From NCBI GenBank assembly GCA_028370155.1, contig CP116670.1, positions 2,976,001-3,040,000 on the forward strand: 64,000 nt of DNA, given 5' to 3'. Positions 39,688 through 50,465 of this stretch are shown one piece after another. This DNA comes from Arthrobacter sp. OVS8 (lineage in GTDB: Bacteria > Actinomycetota > Actinomycetes > Actinomycetales > Micrococcaceae). Under the pieces are notes generated by a model that was given only the letters and a program-made list of their open reading frames with translations, had not been told where the DNA came from and did not search any database. The first letter of the stretch is position 1. Each line of letters opens with the position of its first letter. A program made the position numbers and the translations under genes.

Positions 39688-40738
39688 AAGCCCTCGTCTA
39701 TGGCGGTCCCGGGGAAAAGTCCTGGACGGACGTTCCCGATCCCAAGATCCAGAACCCCAGCGACGTGATCGTGAAAGTAGACACCACCACGATCTGCGGA
39801 ACGGACCTCCATATTCTCAAGGGGGACGTTCCTGCCGTGACCAAGGGCAGGATTCTGGGCCACGAAGGCGTCGGGACCATCACCGAAGTGGGCTCCTCGG
39901 TCACCAGCCTCAAGGTGGGGGACCGCGTGATCATCTCCTGCATCAAGTCCTGCGGCCACTGCGCCAACTGCAAGACCGGCCTCTATTCGCACTGCATGGG
40001 CGAAGAAGGGGCGGCGGCATCGGCTGGGTCTTCGGCCACCTGATCGACGGCACCCAGGCCGAGTACGTCCGCGTCCCCTACGCGGAAAATTCGCTCCACC
40101 TCCTTCCTGAGGGCGTCACCGACGAACGTGCGGTGATGCTCTCCGACATCCTCCCCACAGGTTTCGAAATCGGTGTGCAGTACGGCCGGGTCAAGCCCGG
40201 CGATACGGTCGCCGTCGTCGGTGCCGGACCGGTGGGCCTCGCCGCGATCGCCACCGCCGGGCTTTACGGGGCCGCCACCATCATCGCCGTCGACCTTGAC
40301 GCGAACCGGCTGGAGAAGTCCCGCGAGTTCGGCGCCACCAACGTCGTCCTCTCCAGCGACGCCGATTGGAAGGAGCAGGTACTCGCGCTGACCGACGGGC
40401 AAGGGGTGGATGTGGCCATCGAGGCGGTCGGCATTCCGGCGACGTTCAACATGTGCACGGATATCGTGCGTCCCGGCGGCAACGTGGCCAACGTGGGCGT
40501 GCACGGCAAGTCCGTCGAGCTGCATGTGGAAAACCTCTGGATCCAAAACATCAACATCAGCATGGGCCTGGTCAATGCCAACACCACACCGATGCTGCTC
40601 AAGCTCGTGGCTCAGAACAAGGTGCCCGCGGAAAAATTCGCCACCCACCACTTCAGCTTCGACCAGTTCCTGGAGGCCTACGACACCTTCGCCCGCGCCG
40701 CCGAAACGAAGGCGCTCAAGGTAGTGATCACGGCGTGA
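39684..40738 (+). CDS. Zinc-dependent alcohol dehydrogenase (one frameshift)
   Basis: Medium-chain NAD(P)-dependent dehydrogenase, about 352 residues. Catalytic zinc: TTICGTDLHILKGDV and GHEGVGTI. Structural zinc: CGHCANCKTGLYSHC. Cofactor motif VAVVGAGPVGLAAIATAG. One G restored near 40013 gives GGGIGWVFGHLIDGTQAEYV. It resembles isopropanol/secondary alcohol or glutathione-independent dehydrogenases. It overlaps genes on both sides by 4 bases. Confidence 0.92.
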
Positions 40739-41180
40739 AAGCCCTGGTTGTCTACGATTCGGCGTACGGCAACACCAGATCGGTGGCCGAGGCGATCGCC
40801 GGCTCGCTCGACGGGGTGCAGGCGAGTTCCGTCCCGGTGGGGAGTTCAAACCCGAAACCCTCGCGGCGGGTGACCTCCTCGTGGTCGGCAGCCCGATCAA
40901 CGGATGGCGCCCGACGCCGAAAATCACCTCGTTGCTTGCTGCCCTGTCAGACGGTTCTCTCAAGGGCGTAAACGCCGCGGCGTTCGATACGCGCGTCCGG
41001 ATGTTCATCCACGGCGATGCCGCCAAGAAAATATCCCATGCCCTCAAAGCCGGCGGTGCAGATATCATCGCCGAACCCATGCCCTTCTACGTGAAAGGCA
41101 GCGAAGGGCCGCTGCGTGACGGCGAAATCGAGAAGGCCCAGGGCTGGGCGCGGCGCCTGCTGACCTCGCTGGGGCGCTAA
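40735..41180 (+). CDS. Flavodoxin family protein (one frameshift)
   Basis: About 148 residues. FMN phosphate loop VVYDSAYGNTRSVAEAIAGS at the N-terminus; VVGSPINGWRPTPKI is the second FMN loop. One G restored near 40843 (GGTGGGGAGTTC). The GTG start overlaps the dehydrogenase stop (GTGA). Coupling of a flavodoxin to an alcohol dehydrogenase suggests an electron-transfer or redox-sensing partnership, which is an inference only. Confidence 0.85.
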
Positions 41181-41237
41181 CCGGCGCCCATGCTGAACCG
41201 GAGGTCCTGACAAGGACCATGTGAAAGGACGGCGCTC

Positions 41238-43027
41238 ATGCGACCAGGCCGGATTATCATGCTCGTGCTGGGTACACTCAGCGCACTCCTTGGTCTGGGT
41301 CTGCTGGCTGGTGCCGGCGCCGTCGGGTGGGCCAACTACCAGCAGCGCGACAGCGGATTCTTCACCACTCCGGTGGAGCGTTTCGCTGCCGATTCGTACG
41401 CCCTCACTTCTCCACGCCTCGACATCATGACGGAAAGCAGCTTCCCCGAAACATCTCCTGTGGTACCGGGAAGCATCATGCTCCGCGGCTCCGCGGCCGA
41501 TCCGGCGAAGGCGATCTTCATCGGCATCGCCCCGCAGGCCGATGTGGCGGCCTACCTGGCCGGCGTCAACCACTCTGAAATCGTTGACGTCAGATTCGCG
41601 CCGTTCCGGGTGCAGTACCGTGAGGTGCCCGGCACGAGTGTTCCGGCGCGGCCCGCGGATCAGACGTTCTGGACCGCGCTGGCCACCGGGCCGGGGACCC
41701 AGGAGCTCCAGTGGGACCTGCGGCCGGGGACCTGGGCCGTGGTCATCATGAACGCGGACGCCACCGCCCCGGTGGCTGTGGACCTTCGAGCAGGCGCCCG
41801 CTCTGACCTTCTGTGGCCCGTTTTCGTCGGCCTGTTGATCGGCGGAATCCTGTTCCTGCTCATCGGTGTGCCACTGATCGTGTTTGGCGCCGCCGGGCTG
41901 GGCAAGGGCACACCGCCCGCGGGCCCCGGAACGCCGGCGCAGGCCTATGCCGGCCAGGCCGTCCCGGGACAGCAGGCCAATGCCGCCCAGCCGTATGCGG
42001 CCGGCGCGCCGCCGGGCGTCCCGCCGCCCACCCGCCCGGGTGCCGGCGTCGTATATCCGGCCCGGCTCAGCGGCTATCTGGACCCGAACCTGTCCCGGTG
42101 GAAGTGGCTGTTCAAGTGGTTCCTGGCGATCCCGCACTTCATCGTGCTCTTTTTCCTCTGGTTTGCCTTCGGTGTGGTCACCATCGTGGCGTGGTTCGCG
42201 ATCCTCTTCACCGGGCACTACCCGCGCTCGCTGTTCAACTTCAACGTCGGGGTGATCCGCTGGAGCTGGCGGGTGGCCTTCTACTGCTACGGGGCGCTCG
42301 GCACGGACCGCTACCCGCCATTCACCCTGGAACGCACCGACTACCCGGCCGACTTCGACGTCGACTATCCGGAGAAGCTCTCCCACGGCCTGGTGCTCGT
42401 GAAGTCCTGGCTGCTGGCCTTCCCGCACCTGCTGATCATCGCGCTGCTGACCGGCACCGCCCAGACCTGGGTGTACCACGATGGCGAATGGCTGCAGGTC
42501 AACGCGGGGATGTCCCTGTTCGGGTTGCTGGTCTTCATCGCCGGGGTCATCCTGCTTTTCACCGGGGTGTACTCGCGGGGCCTTTTCGACTTCCTGATGG
42601 GCCTGAACCGCTGGATATACCGCGTCACCACGTACGTCGCGCTGATGCGTGACGAATACCCGCCGTTCCACCTGGACATGGGTCCCCGGGACCCCGGAGA
42701 GGCCGCAGCGATTCCTTCCGCAGTGACTCCTCCGGGCCCCGGATATGCGCCACTGCCCGCGGGGCCAGGCGCACCCGGTGGCCCGGGCAGCCCGCCGCCT
42801 GTCTACGGCCAGCCCGGTCCTGGTGTGACAGGCCAGTCCGGGCTAGGTGGGGCAGGCCAGCCCGGTCCGGGCCCGGCCACGGCCGGGCGGCCGAGGGCCA
42901 GCCGGGTTTCTACGGTATCGGCGGGCCGCCAGCCACCCGGCCGGATCAGCCGGACGCCTCCGCCAACCCGGAAAACCCGCCCGGCCCGGACAGCCCCGCC
43001 GGCCAGGACAAGCCACCGACCGCCTAA
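41238..43027 (+). CDS. DUF4389 membrane protein (one frameshift)
   Basis: About 597 residues. N-terminal helix, an extracellular beta-rich domain to about residue 190, a second helix, a Pro/Gly/Ala-rich linker, then two DUF4389 units (RWKWLFKWFLAIPHFIVLFF; LVLVKSWLLAFPHLLIIALL) each with a conserved YPPF segment (TDRYPPFTLERTDYP; RDEYPPFHLDMG). The C-terminus is a disordered Gly/Pro-rich tail; a break near 42890 is repaired by one base, giving FYGIGGPP...KPPTA and a stop at 43025-43027. Function unknown; membrane stress is one proposal for the family. Confidence 0.8.
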
Positions 43028-43280
43028 CACCTCCGGGACTACGGCGGCCGCGGCCGGACAGCTCACCAGAGCAGCCCGGCCGCATTGGTGTGCCCGCGTT
43101 ACTCTGCCTGCCCGCTTCTGTGGGCGTCAACGCTTCGCCATTCCCCTGCCCTGTTGACACTGCCTTTCGTCCGCTCCTTCAAAAGATTTACATGCGCGTG
43201 CATCCAAACAGCCTCCAACGCCGGTAGTAGGGGTGTAAGCAAAAAATCGCCCGCGTGCCGGGCCGTTGAAGGAGATGTAA

Positions 43281-44113
43281 ATGCGTACCAGCCTTTTCAC
43301 AGCAGGCGCCGTGGCAATCGCGGCAGCTCTCGCCCTTGCCGGCCCCGCCCAGGCGGCCGAATCCGACGCCCAGCTGTCCGTTCTCCACGGCGTGCCGGGG
43401 CTGACCGTTGACGTCTGGGTCAACGGCGAACGCACCCTGGACGATTTCACACCCGGCACCCTCGCCGCCCGCTCGCCCTGCCGCCCGGCGACTACGACTT
43501 AGCCATCACCGCCGCCGACGCCGCTGACGCCTCCGCCCCTGTGATCGGGCCCGTCACGGTCAGCCTCGCGGCCAACGGCAACTACACGGCCGTTGCCAAC
43601 CTCGACGCAGAGGGCAACCCGACGGCCAACTTCTTCACGAACGACGTCTCGCAAATCGATCCCGGCAAGGGCAAGCTCACCGTCCGCCACACGGCAGCGG
43701 CACCGGCGGTGGACATCCTCGCCGGCGGTACGGCCGTGATCTCCGGCCTGACCAACCCCAATGAGGAGACCCTCACGCTGGATCCCGGCACCCTCTCCGT
43801 TGCGGTGGCCGCCGCCGGCACCACGGAACCGGTGATCGGCCCGGCCGACGTCACTGTCGCGGAAGGCACCCACACAGTGGTGTATGCGTGGGGCAGCCTC
43901 GCGGACAACAACCTGCAGGTGGCCGTGCAGAACATTGAGGGTCTGCACTCCGCCCCGGCCGGCGTTCCCGGCGGACGCTCCGGCGCCGCTGACGCCGCGA
44001 CCGGATCAAACCAGGCAGCCACCACGGTCGGCATCGGCGCCGCGGTCCTCCTGCTCCTGGCCGGCGGGTTCGCCGTGTCCCGGAAGCAGCCGGCGCCCCG
44101 CCGCATCCGCTAG
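43281..44113 (+). CDS. DUF4397 secreted, membrane-anchored protein (one frameshift)
   Basis: About 278 residues. Signal peptide (TAGAVAIAAALALAGPAQAA), then DUF4397 beta domains beginning SDAQLSVLHGVPGLTVDVWV, with GKLTVRHTAAAPAVDILAGG as the second repeat. A C-terminal helix (VGIGAAVLLLLAGGFAV) and a basic tail (SRKQPAPRRIR) resemble a sortase-anchored end, but no LPXTG precedes the helix. One G restored near 43470. GAAGGAGATGTAA before the ATG is strong; TTGACA stands at 43154-43159 in the 253-base upstream gap. Likely partner of the downstream sortase. Confidence 0.83.
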
Positions 44114-44130
44114 GCACCAACCGCTTGCTC

Positions 44131-44157
44131 CGGCCGCCCGGTCACCCCGGGCGGCCG
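44131..44157 (+). terminator. Terminator after the DUF4397 gene
   Basis: Perfect 11-bp stem CGGCCGCCCGG / CCGGGCGGCCG with a 5-base TCACC loop, 17 bases after the stop. It would separate DUF4397 from the sortase-sigma operon, or attenuate it. Confidence 0.65.
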
Positions 44158-44191
44158 CCCTGACATCCAATCCGGCACGGGGAGGCCTGAG

Positions 44192-45016
44192 ATGAACCGC
44201 ACGACGGCGGCAGAGCCCACCGGGGTCCTCCCGGCTTCCGGTCAGCGGACGGCCGCGCATGGATCGGCCGCGCATTCGCCGGTCGCACGTTGGTCTGGCG
44301 GACAGAGATCGGCGGCGCGGATCGCCGCCGTCGTCGTGACGGTTTCCCTGTTGAGCGCCGGTTCCGCCGCGCCCCAGGGCACGGAGAGAACAGCCGCGGA
44401 GAGATCAGCCGCCCAGACGGCCGGTCCTGACGGGCAGCGACCCGGCGCCGGGCAGTCCCAGCCTGAGCCGTCGCGGTCCCAGACAGGGCAGTCGCCGCCG
44501 GCTGCGGCAGCCCGAGTCCCGGCATCAGCCGTCCCGGTCCGTCCGGCGGCCCCACCGTCCGCGGGGCCCAAGGACCCGGCCCCACGCGCCCTCACCGTCG
44601 AGGGCACCACCATCAACATGGCCGTCGTGCAGGTGGGCGTCAGTCCCGACGGGGCCATGGAGATCCCCGAGCCTTTCAACGAGGCCGGCTGGTACCGCTT
44701 CGGCCCGGCTCCGGGAGCAGCAGCCGGAACCGCAGTGGTCGCGGCGCACGTCGACACGACTTCCGAGTCGGCGCCCTTTTCCCAGCTCAAGTCGCTCAGG
44801 CCGGGAACACTGGTGACCGTCCGGCGTGACGGGGCTCCGCCCGTGACGTTCCGGGTGACCGGCGTGGAGCTTATGGCCAAGGACGCGTTCGACGGTGCGT
44901 CCATCTTCCGCCGCGACGGCCCGCCGCAGCTGAAGCTGGTGACCTGCGGCGGCCGATGGCTGGACGAACAGCAGGACTACGGCGACAATGTGATTGTCAC
45001 GGCGGTGCCGGCATGA
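44192..45016 (+). CDS. Class F sortase
   Basis: 274 residues. Basic N-terminus and one membrane helix (near 45-60), a Ser/Ala/Pro-rich linker, then the sortase barrel: INMAVVQVGVSPDGAMEIPE, catalytic His in AVVAAHVDTTSES (near 186), Cys in LKLVTCGGRWLDEQ (near 252) with the adjacent Arg. These are class F features in actinobacteria. Attaches surface proteins to peptidoglycan; the DUF4397 neighbour is the obvious candidate. Its stop overlaps the sigma gene ATG. Confidence 0.9.
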   Translation: MNRTTAAEPTGVLPASGQRTAAHGSAAHSPVARWSGGQRSAARIAAVVVTVSLLSAGSAAPQGTERTAAERSAAQTAGPDGQRPGAGQSQPEPSRSQTGQSPPAAAARVPASAVPVRPAAPPSAGPKDPAPRALTVEGTTINMAVVQVGVSPDGAMEIPEPFNEAGWYRFGPAPGAAAGTAVVAAHVDTTSESAPFSQLKSLRPGTLVTVRRDGAPPVTFRVTGVELMAKDAFDGASIFRRDGPPQLKLVTCGGRWLDEQQDYGDNVIVTAVPA

Positions 45017-45642
45017 TCCAGGACGCAGCGCTCATCGTCGCCACCAGCAGCGGGAAGGAGCCGGGCTTGGCACCTTTCGAGGCCCCTTCCGCCTGGGACG
45101 CCGGATTGAACGAGGCCTTCGCCGCCGGTGACGAAGCCGCCCTGGCTGAGGCGTACCGGCAGTTCTCGCCGCTGGTCCACACGCTGGCGCTGCGTTCGTT
45201 GCGCGACAGTTCCGCGGCCGACGACGTCACTCAGGAGGTGTTCATCCGGGTGTGGCGCTCGCGGTCGGCGTTCGATCCCGGGAAAGCGCGGCTGCCGGCG
45301 TGGATCGTGGGCATCACCCGGAACGTGATCACGGACGCGCAAGCGGCCTCGCTGCGGGAAACCCGAAAAGTGCTGGCCGCCGTCGAGCGGTCCCCGGACC
45401 CGGACGATCCCGCCGGGCATGCAGCCGCGGAGGTGCTGGCCGACCGCCTGCTGCTGGACGGGGAGCTGGAACGGCTGGGCGAGCCGCAAGGATCCATCCT
45501 CAAGCTGGCCTTCTACGATGACCTGACGCATTCGCAGATTTCACAGAAACTGGACCTGCCGCTTGGTACGGTCAAGAGCCACATCCGCCGCAGCCTGTCC
45601 CAGCTCAGAAGCCGATTGGAGGTAGACCGTGCAACATCTTGA
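45013..45642 (+). CDS. ECF-family RNA polymerase sigma factor
   Basis: 209 residues. Region 2: FSPLVHTLALRSLRDSSAAD then DVTQEVFIRVWRS, and LPAWIVGITRNVITD. Region 4: KLAFYDDLTHSQISQKLDLP then LGTVKSHIRRSL. It resembles SigK-type ECF factors paired with RskA-like anti-sigmas, which is what follows. It overlaps the sortase gene by 4 bases and the anti-sigma gene by 14, so all three are coupled. Confidence 0.92.
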   Translation: MIQDAALIVATSSGKEPGLAPFEAPSAWDAGLNEAFAAGDEAALAEAYRQFSPLVHTLALRSLRDSSAADDVTQEVFIRVWRSRSAFDPGKARLPAWIVGITRNVITDAQAASLRETRKVLAAVERSPDPDDPAGHAAAEVLADRLLLDGELERLGEPQGSILKLAFYDDLTHSQISQKLDLPLGTVKSHIRRSLSQLRSRLEVDRATS

Positions 45643-46434
45643 CCCGGAGTCCCTGAGCCTGCTGGCCCTCGGCGAAGAGCTCGGAGACGACGCCGCGGAA
45701 CACCTTCGCTCCTGCGCCGGCTGCGCGGCGGAATACGCCAGCCTCCGCCGCGCCGTCGTGGCAGCAAAGCCCGGACCTGACACCGCCGCACTGGAATCGC
45801 CCGGGCCGCAGGTCTGGGCAGGAATTCACAGCGCGCTGGGGCTTTCCCCGCCGTCGCCGCCGACCCGCTGGGATCCCCGACGGCGTCCGGCTCCCCATCA
45901 GCCTTTGCGCCGTCACCAGAACAGCCGGCGTCCGGGTCCGTGACTCCGCTCCCATCCCGGGAACCAAGGCCGGGCGGGAAGCCTGACCGCAGCGGCGGTT
46001 CCGGCTGGCTGCGCCGTCCAGGGGTGTGGCTGGCGGCGGCAGCGGCCACAGTGCTGCTGGCGGCCGGTGTCTTCTGGTCCGTTCAGCAGAACCAGCCGGT
46101 GGTAACGCCGCTGGCCCAGGCCGAACTCGCGCCGGTGGACCAGCATTCCGCCACCGGCTCGGCCCGGGTGGTCGAAGCCCAGGACGGGCAGCGCACGCTG
46201 GAAGTGCGGGTGGACAAGAATGAAGCCCGCGGCTACCAGGAGGTCTGGCTGATCGCCCCCGATCTGACACGGCTGGTGAGCCTGGGCGTGATGACGTCCG
46301 AGTCCGGCTCCTTCCCGGTCCCGGCCGGGCTGGACCTGGCCGAATACCCGATCGTGGACGTGTCCGACGAACCGGTGGACGGCAACCCCGCGCACTCCAG
46401 CGTGAGCATTGTCCGCGGAACCCTCGCCTCCTGA
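45629..46434 (+). CDS. Anti-sigma factor, RskA-like (one frameshift)
   Basis: About 269 residues. N-terminal zinc-type motif DAAEHLRSCAGCAAEY (HxxxCxxC), a long disordered linker, one membrane helix (VWLAAAAATVLLAAGVFW), and an extracellular RskA domain with YQEVWLIAPDLTRLVSLGVM and SGSFPVPAGLDLAEYPIVDV. One C restored near 45848 (CTTTCCCC) joins the halves. GTG 45629 lies inside the sigma gene. It holds the sigma factor at the membrane until an outside signal releases it. Confidence 0.88.
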
Positions 46435-46517
46435 ACAGATCGGCCCCTCTTGCCAGCAACCCCCGGCGAGAACATAGTTGAGGGAATTTACCACTCCACC
46501 GCGGGAGGCAGGCGACG

Positions 46518-47295
46518 ATGCTGAACAATGAGGTCCCCGGAAACGGACTGCTGCAGGGCAAAACGGCGCTGATCTACGGTGCGGGCGGTTCCATCGGCGG
46601 GGCAGTGGCCCGGGCCTTCGCGGCGGAGGGCGCCTTCGTCCACCTCGCCGGGCGCACCGGGTCGCGGCTGGAAAAGGTGGCCCGGGACATCCAGGAGGAC
46701 GGCGGCAGGGCGGAAACCGCCGTCGTCGACGCCCTCGACGAGGAGCAGGTGGACGCGTTCGTGGACCGCGTGGCAAGGAAGCACAAACGGATCGACATCT
46801 CCTTCAACCTCATCTCCTTCGGCGACATCCAGCAGCCGCTGATGGAGATCGACGTCAACGACTTCACCCAGCCCATCACCCTGGCCACACGCACCCACTT
46901 CATCACCACCCGGGCCGCGGCGACGCGCATGATCAAACAACGCTCCGGCGTGGTGCTGATGTTCGGCGGCTCCGGTCCCCAGACCATCCCCGGGCTGGGC
47001 GGGTTCAAGGTGGCCCTGGACGCGATGGAGGCTGCGCCGCCAGTGGGCGCTGGAACTGGGGAAACACGGCATCCGTATTGTCACCATGGTGTCCGGCGGC
47101 ATCATCGAGACGATCCCGTGGCAGACGGAGGGACGCGAGGAGATCATCGTGGAGATTGCCAAGGCCGCCCACCTTAATCGCACCGCGACGCTGGCCGACG
47201 TCGGAAACGTCGCCTGCTTCGTGGCGTCGGACAAGGCCGGGGCCATCACGGACGCCACGGTCAACATCTCCGCCGGCGCGATCGTGGACTACTAG
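46518..47295 (+). CDS. Atypical SDR family protein (one frameshift)
   Basis: About 259 residues. Cofactor motif IYGAGGSIGGAVARAFAAEG is a standard SDR loop, and the C-terminus FVASDKAGAITDATVNISAG is typical. The catalytic Tyr-x-x-x-Lys is not seen: the expected position reads IPGLGGFKVALDAMEA. The break near 47030 differs from the others: two bases are missing (GC) or one added. Either a non-catalytic member or one with altered chemistry. Converges on the molybdopterin oxidoreductase gene. Confidence 0.78.
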
Positions 47296-47312
47296 GTTTT
47301 GAGCGCCTCCGG

Positions 47313-48442
47313 CTACCCGACCGTCACCTTGATCCGCTGCACCACGTTGTTGCCCATGCCCTGGTAGTTCCAGACCTGGTCCAGCGGCTGTGCGGCACCG
47401 GTGGTGTCCGTGGCGCGGCAGGCCAGCTCGTGCTCACCGGGATCAGCCACCCACGGCATGGACCAGGCGCACCAGGCGAAGGGCGCGGCAGAGTGCTGCA
47501 GCTGCGCCGGCGCCCACTTGCCGTCGATCCCGACCTCGACGCGCTGCACGGCGCCCTCCCGGACCAGGCACGGCCGGTCAGCATCACCGGGCCGGACGGC
47601 ACGATCCTGCTCCTGGTGAAAAAGTCCGGCACACCCGGCGGAACCATCAGCGAACGGACTTTGATCCAGGAGACGGGACTGCCGGCGTCGTCCGCGTCCT
47701 GCTGATAGCGGTACGCGACCGTCTGCTGGAAACCGTCGAACGGTTTGGTCAGCACCTTGATCGAGGAGAGCCATTTTACGCTTGCCATGCCGTACCAGCC
47801 CGGGACCACCAGCCGCAGGGGGTAGCCGTGCTGCGGGGGCAGGTCGTTGCCGTTCATCTGGTAGGCCAGCACGATGTCGGGCCGCAGGGCCTCCGCAATC
47901 GGAAGGCTCCGGGCGAACTGATGCCGGACGCCGCCCTGGAAACCGCTGTCGGCGCCGGTGAACGCCACCTCCACGGCGTCGTCCTCCACTCCGGCCTGGG
48001 TCAGTAGATAGGCGAGCGGGACGCCGGTCCAGACGGCGGTGCCCACGGCCTCAAGCTGCCACGGCTGGCTCAGCGGACGGGGCCGCAACAGGGAACGGCC
48101 GTTGCCGGCGCACTCCAGGGTGACGGGGATGCTGATTTTCGGCGCCCGCCGAATGGCCTTGAGGTTCAGCTCCAGGGACCGCTGGACGGCGCCGCCGATC
48201 CACAGGTGCCACTGCTCGGCATCGATGAACGGGATGTCGAAGTGGTTCAGCAGATAATGCAGCCCGGGCGGGGTGATGTCGTTCCGCAGGGCCTCCAGCG
48301 GCATGGAATGGTTCCGGACCGCGAGCTGGAGTTCCTCCGCGGTCAGCGGGCCGTGGCTCGGTCCGCCGGGGTGCGGCGTGAGCTTCCGTCCGTGGCGCGG
48401 CGTCTTCAGGATGGATGAGTGTCGGGACATCTGCTTTGGCAT
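47313..48442 (-). CDS. Sulfite-oxidase-family molybdopterin oxidoreductase (one frameshift)
   Basis: About 377 residues. The molybdenum-ligating cysteine sits in IPVTLECAGNGRSLL near residue 110. TGADSGFQGGVRHQFARSLP, GYPLRLVVPGWYGMASVKWL and a C-terminal dimerisation domain (AFAWCAWSMPWV-like segment, GAAQPLDQVWNYQGMGNN) complete the SUOX fold. No twin-arginine signal, so probably cytosolic. One G restored near 47558. I chose ATG 48442; 48430 is also possible. Substrate sulfite or another oxo-acceptor; not fixed. Confidence 0.87.
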
Positions 48443-48564
48443 GGCACTGCGATTCTGCTCCGGACCAGCCCGGTTTTGGACCGGTGTCACCTATTCAGGT
48501 CTACGCCCGGGCCCGGAAGCCGTCAATACTGGGCCAGGCTTGCAGCCCCGGGACCGGACGGGGA

Positions 48565-49418
48565 CTAAATCGTGTGCGACTCGGCCAGGAACTGCGCCAG
48601 GCCCAGCGGTTCGCGGCCGGTGAGTTCGTGTACGGCCGACGTCGGGCCGGCGAGTTCGCCGGCGGCGATGGCCGTGTAGGTGCTCACCCAGGCATCCACC
48701 TGCCACGGCGGTGCGCCATAGGAAGCCCGCGAGGCGTAGGCCTCCTCAAGGGTCTCGCGGTGGAACGTGATGCTCCGGCCGGTCCCGGCGGTAAGAAGGT
48801 CCGCGGCAGCTGCCAGGGAAATGTCCTCCGGTCCGGTGAGGTTGTAGGTTCTGCCGACATGCAGGGCAGGGTCGCGGAGCACGGTCACGGCGGAGCGGGC
48901 GACATCCGCGCGGGCAACGGCTGCCATGATGCCGTCCCCGGCGGGTCCACGGATCACCCCGTCCTCGCCGGCCAGCAACGGCAGGAAGTCCAGGTAGAAG
49001 TTGTCCCGCAGGAAGGTGTAGTCCATCCCCGACGCCTTGATCCGCTCCTCGGTGGCGAAGTGGTCCCGGCCCAAGGTGAACGTGGAATCGGCTGCCGCAC
49101 CGAAGAACGAGGTGTACACGATGTGCTGCACGCCGCCGCAGCCGCCGCGTCCACGAAGGTGCAGTGCTGCTGCAGCCGGTCCTCGGTTTCTGAAGCGGAG
49201 ACCATCAGGAGCGTCTCCACGCCGTCGAGGGCCGCTTTCGCGAGCACCGGATCGGCATAGGCCACCGCCACGGGGACGGCGTCCGGCAGTTCCGGCGCCC
49301 GGCCGATATCGCGGACCAGCAGGCGCTGCGGGCTGCCGGCGCCGGCCAGTTGCCGGGCGACCAGCCCGCCCAAGTGCCCGGTGGAACCGGTGACGGCGAG
49401 CGTCGGCACGGTTGCCAT
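48565..49418 (-). CDS. NmrA/QOR2-like NAD(P)-binding protein (one frameshift)
   Basis: About 285 residues. Atypical SDR with LAVTGSTGHLGGLVARQLAG at the N-terminus, HIVYTSFFGAAADSTFTLGR and a C-terminal region YNLTGPEDISLAAAADLL. Resembles quinone reductase QOR2 and NmrA redox sensors. One G restored near 49131. Its ATG is 5 bases after the aldo/keto reductase stop, so the two form an operon. Confidence 0.85.
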
Positions 49419-49422
49419 CGGC

Positions 49423-50426
49423 CTACCGCTCCCGGGAGGCGGGCGACTTGGTCTGTGCCGGGTCGCGTTCGGCGAGGAGCCGATAGCGGCGTCGATCTTG
49501 TCCATGATTCCGGCGTCCAGCTTCACGCCCGCGGCCGCCACGTTCTTCTCGATCTGCTCCGGCCGGGATGCGCCCATGATGGCGGAGGCCACGTTCGGGT
49601 TCTGCAGCACCCAGGCGATACTCAGCTGGGCCATGGTCAGCCCGGCTTCCTCTGCGATCGGCTTGAGCTGCTGGACTCCGGTGAGGACCTCGTCGGACAT
49701 CCAGCGCTCGATCATTTTCGAGCCGCCCTTGGAATCCGTGGCGCGGCTGCCCTCCGGTGCCGGCTTGCCGGGGTGGTACTTGCCGCTCAGTACACCCTGG
49801 GCAATCGGCGACCACACAATCTGGGAGAGGCCCAGCTCCTCGGAGGTCGGAATCACCTCGGCCTCGATGACGCGCCATAGCATGGAGTATTGCGGCTGGT
49901 TGGAGATCAGCTGGAAGCCGAGGTCCTTGGCGAGGGCGTGGCCGTCGCGGATCTGGCCGGCGGTCCATTCGCTGACGCCGATGTAGAGGGCCTTGCCCTG
50001 CCGCACGATGTCCGCGAAGGCCTGCATCGTCTCTTCCAGCGGGGTGTCGTAGTCGTAGCGGTGGGCCTGGTAGAGGTCCACGTAGTCCGTCTGCAGCCGG
50101 GTCAGCGAGCCGTTGATGGCTTCCATAATGTGCTTGCGGGAGAGGCCAAGATCGTTGTGGCCCTTGGGTCCGGTGGGGCCGAAGACCTTGGTGAAGATTT
50201 CCAGCGACTCACGCCGTTCGTCCCGGAGCGCCTTGCCGAGCACGGTCTCCGCGGCCGTGTTGGCGTAGACGTCCGCGGTATCGAAGGTGCTGATGCCGGC
50301 GTCGAGCGCTGCCCGGACGCACTGGGTGGCAACCTCGTTCTCCACCTGCGAGCCGTGCGTGAGCCAGTTGCCGAAGGTGATTTCCGAGATCTTGAAGCCG
50401 CTGTTCCCCAGGTATCTGAATTCCAT
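49423..50426 (-). CDS. Aldo/keto reductase, Kv-beta/YghZ-like (one frameshift)
   Basis: About 335 residues. FDTADVYANTAAETVLGKAL carries the catalytic Asp and Tyr, IFTKVFGPTG the Lys, YQAHRYDYDTPLEETM the His, and ASAIMGASRPEQIEKNVAA the cofactor-binding end. One C restored near 49485 gives the natural end SPASRER; unrepaired, the frame runs on into the next gene and mimics a fusion. ATG 50426 or GTG 50435 are both possible starts. NADPH-dependent carbonyl reductase; substrate unknown. Confidence 0.88.
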
Positions 50427-50465
50427 GGGTTTCACCGTAGCCGAGTTGCCTGCCGGGGTAAGGCC

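Noticed and set aside
48954..50435. Apparent aldo/keto reductase-NmrA fusion
   Set aside because: One C restored near 49485 ends the reductase at SPASRER with a stop 5 bases before the NmrA ATG.
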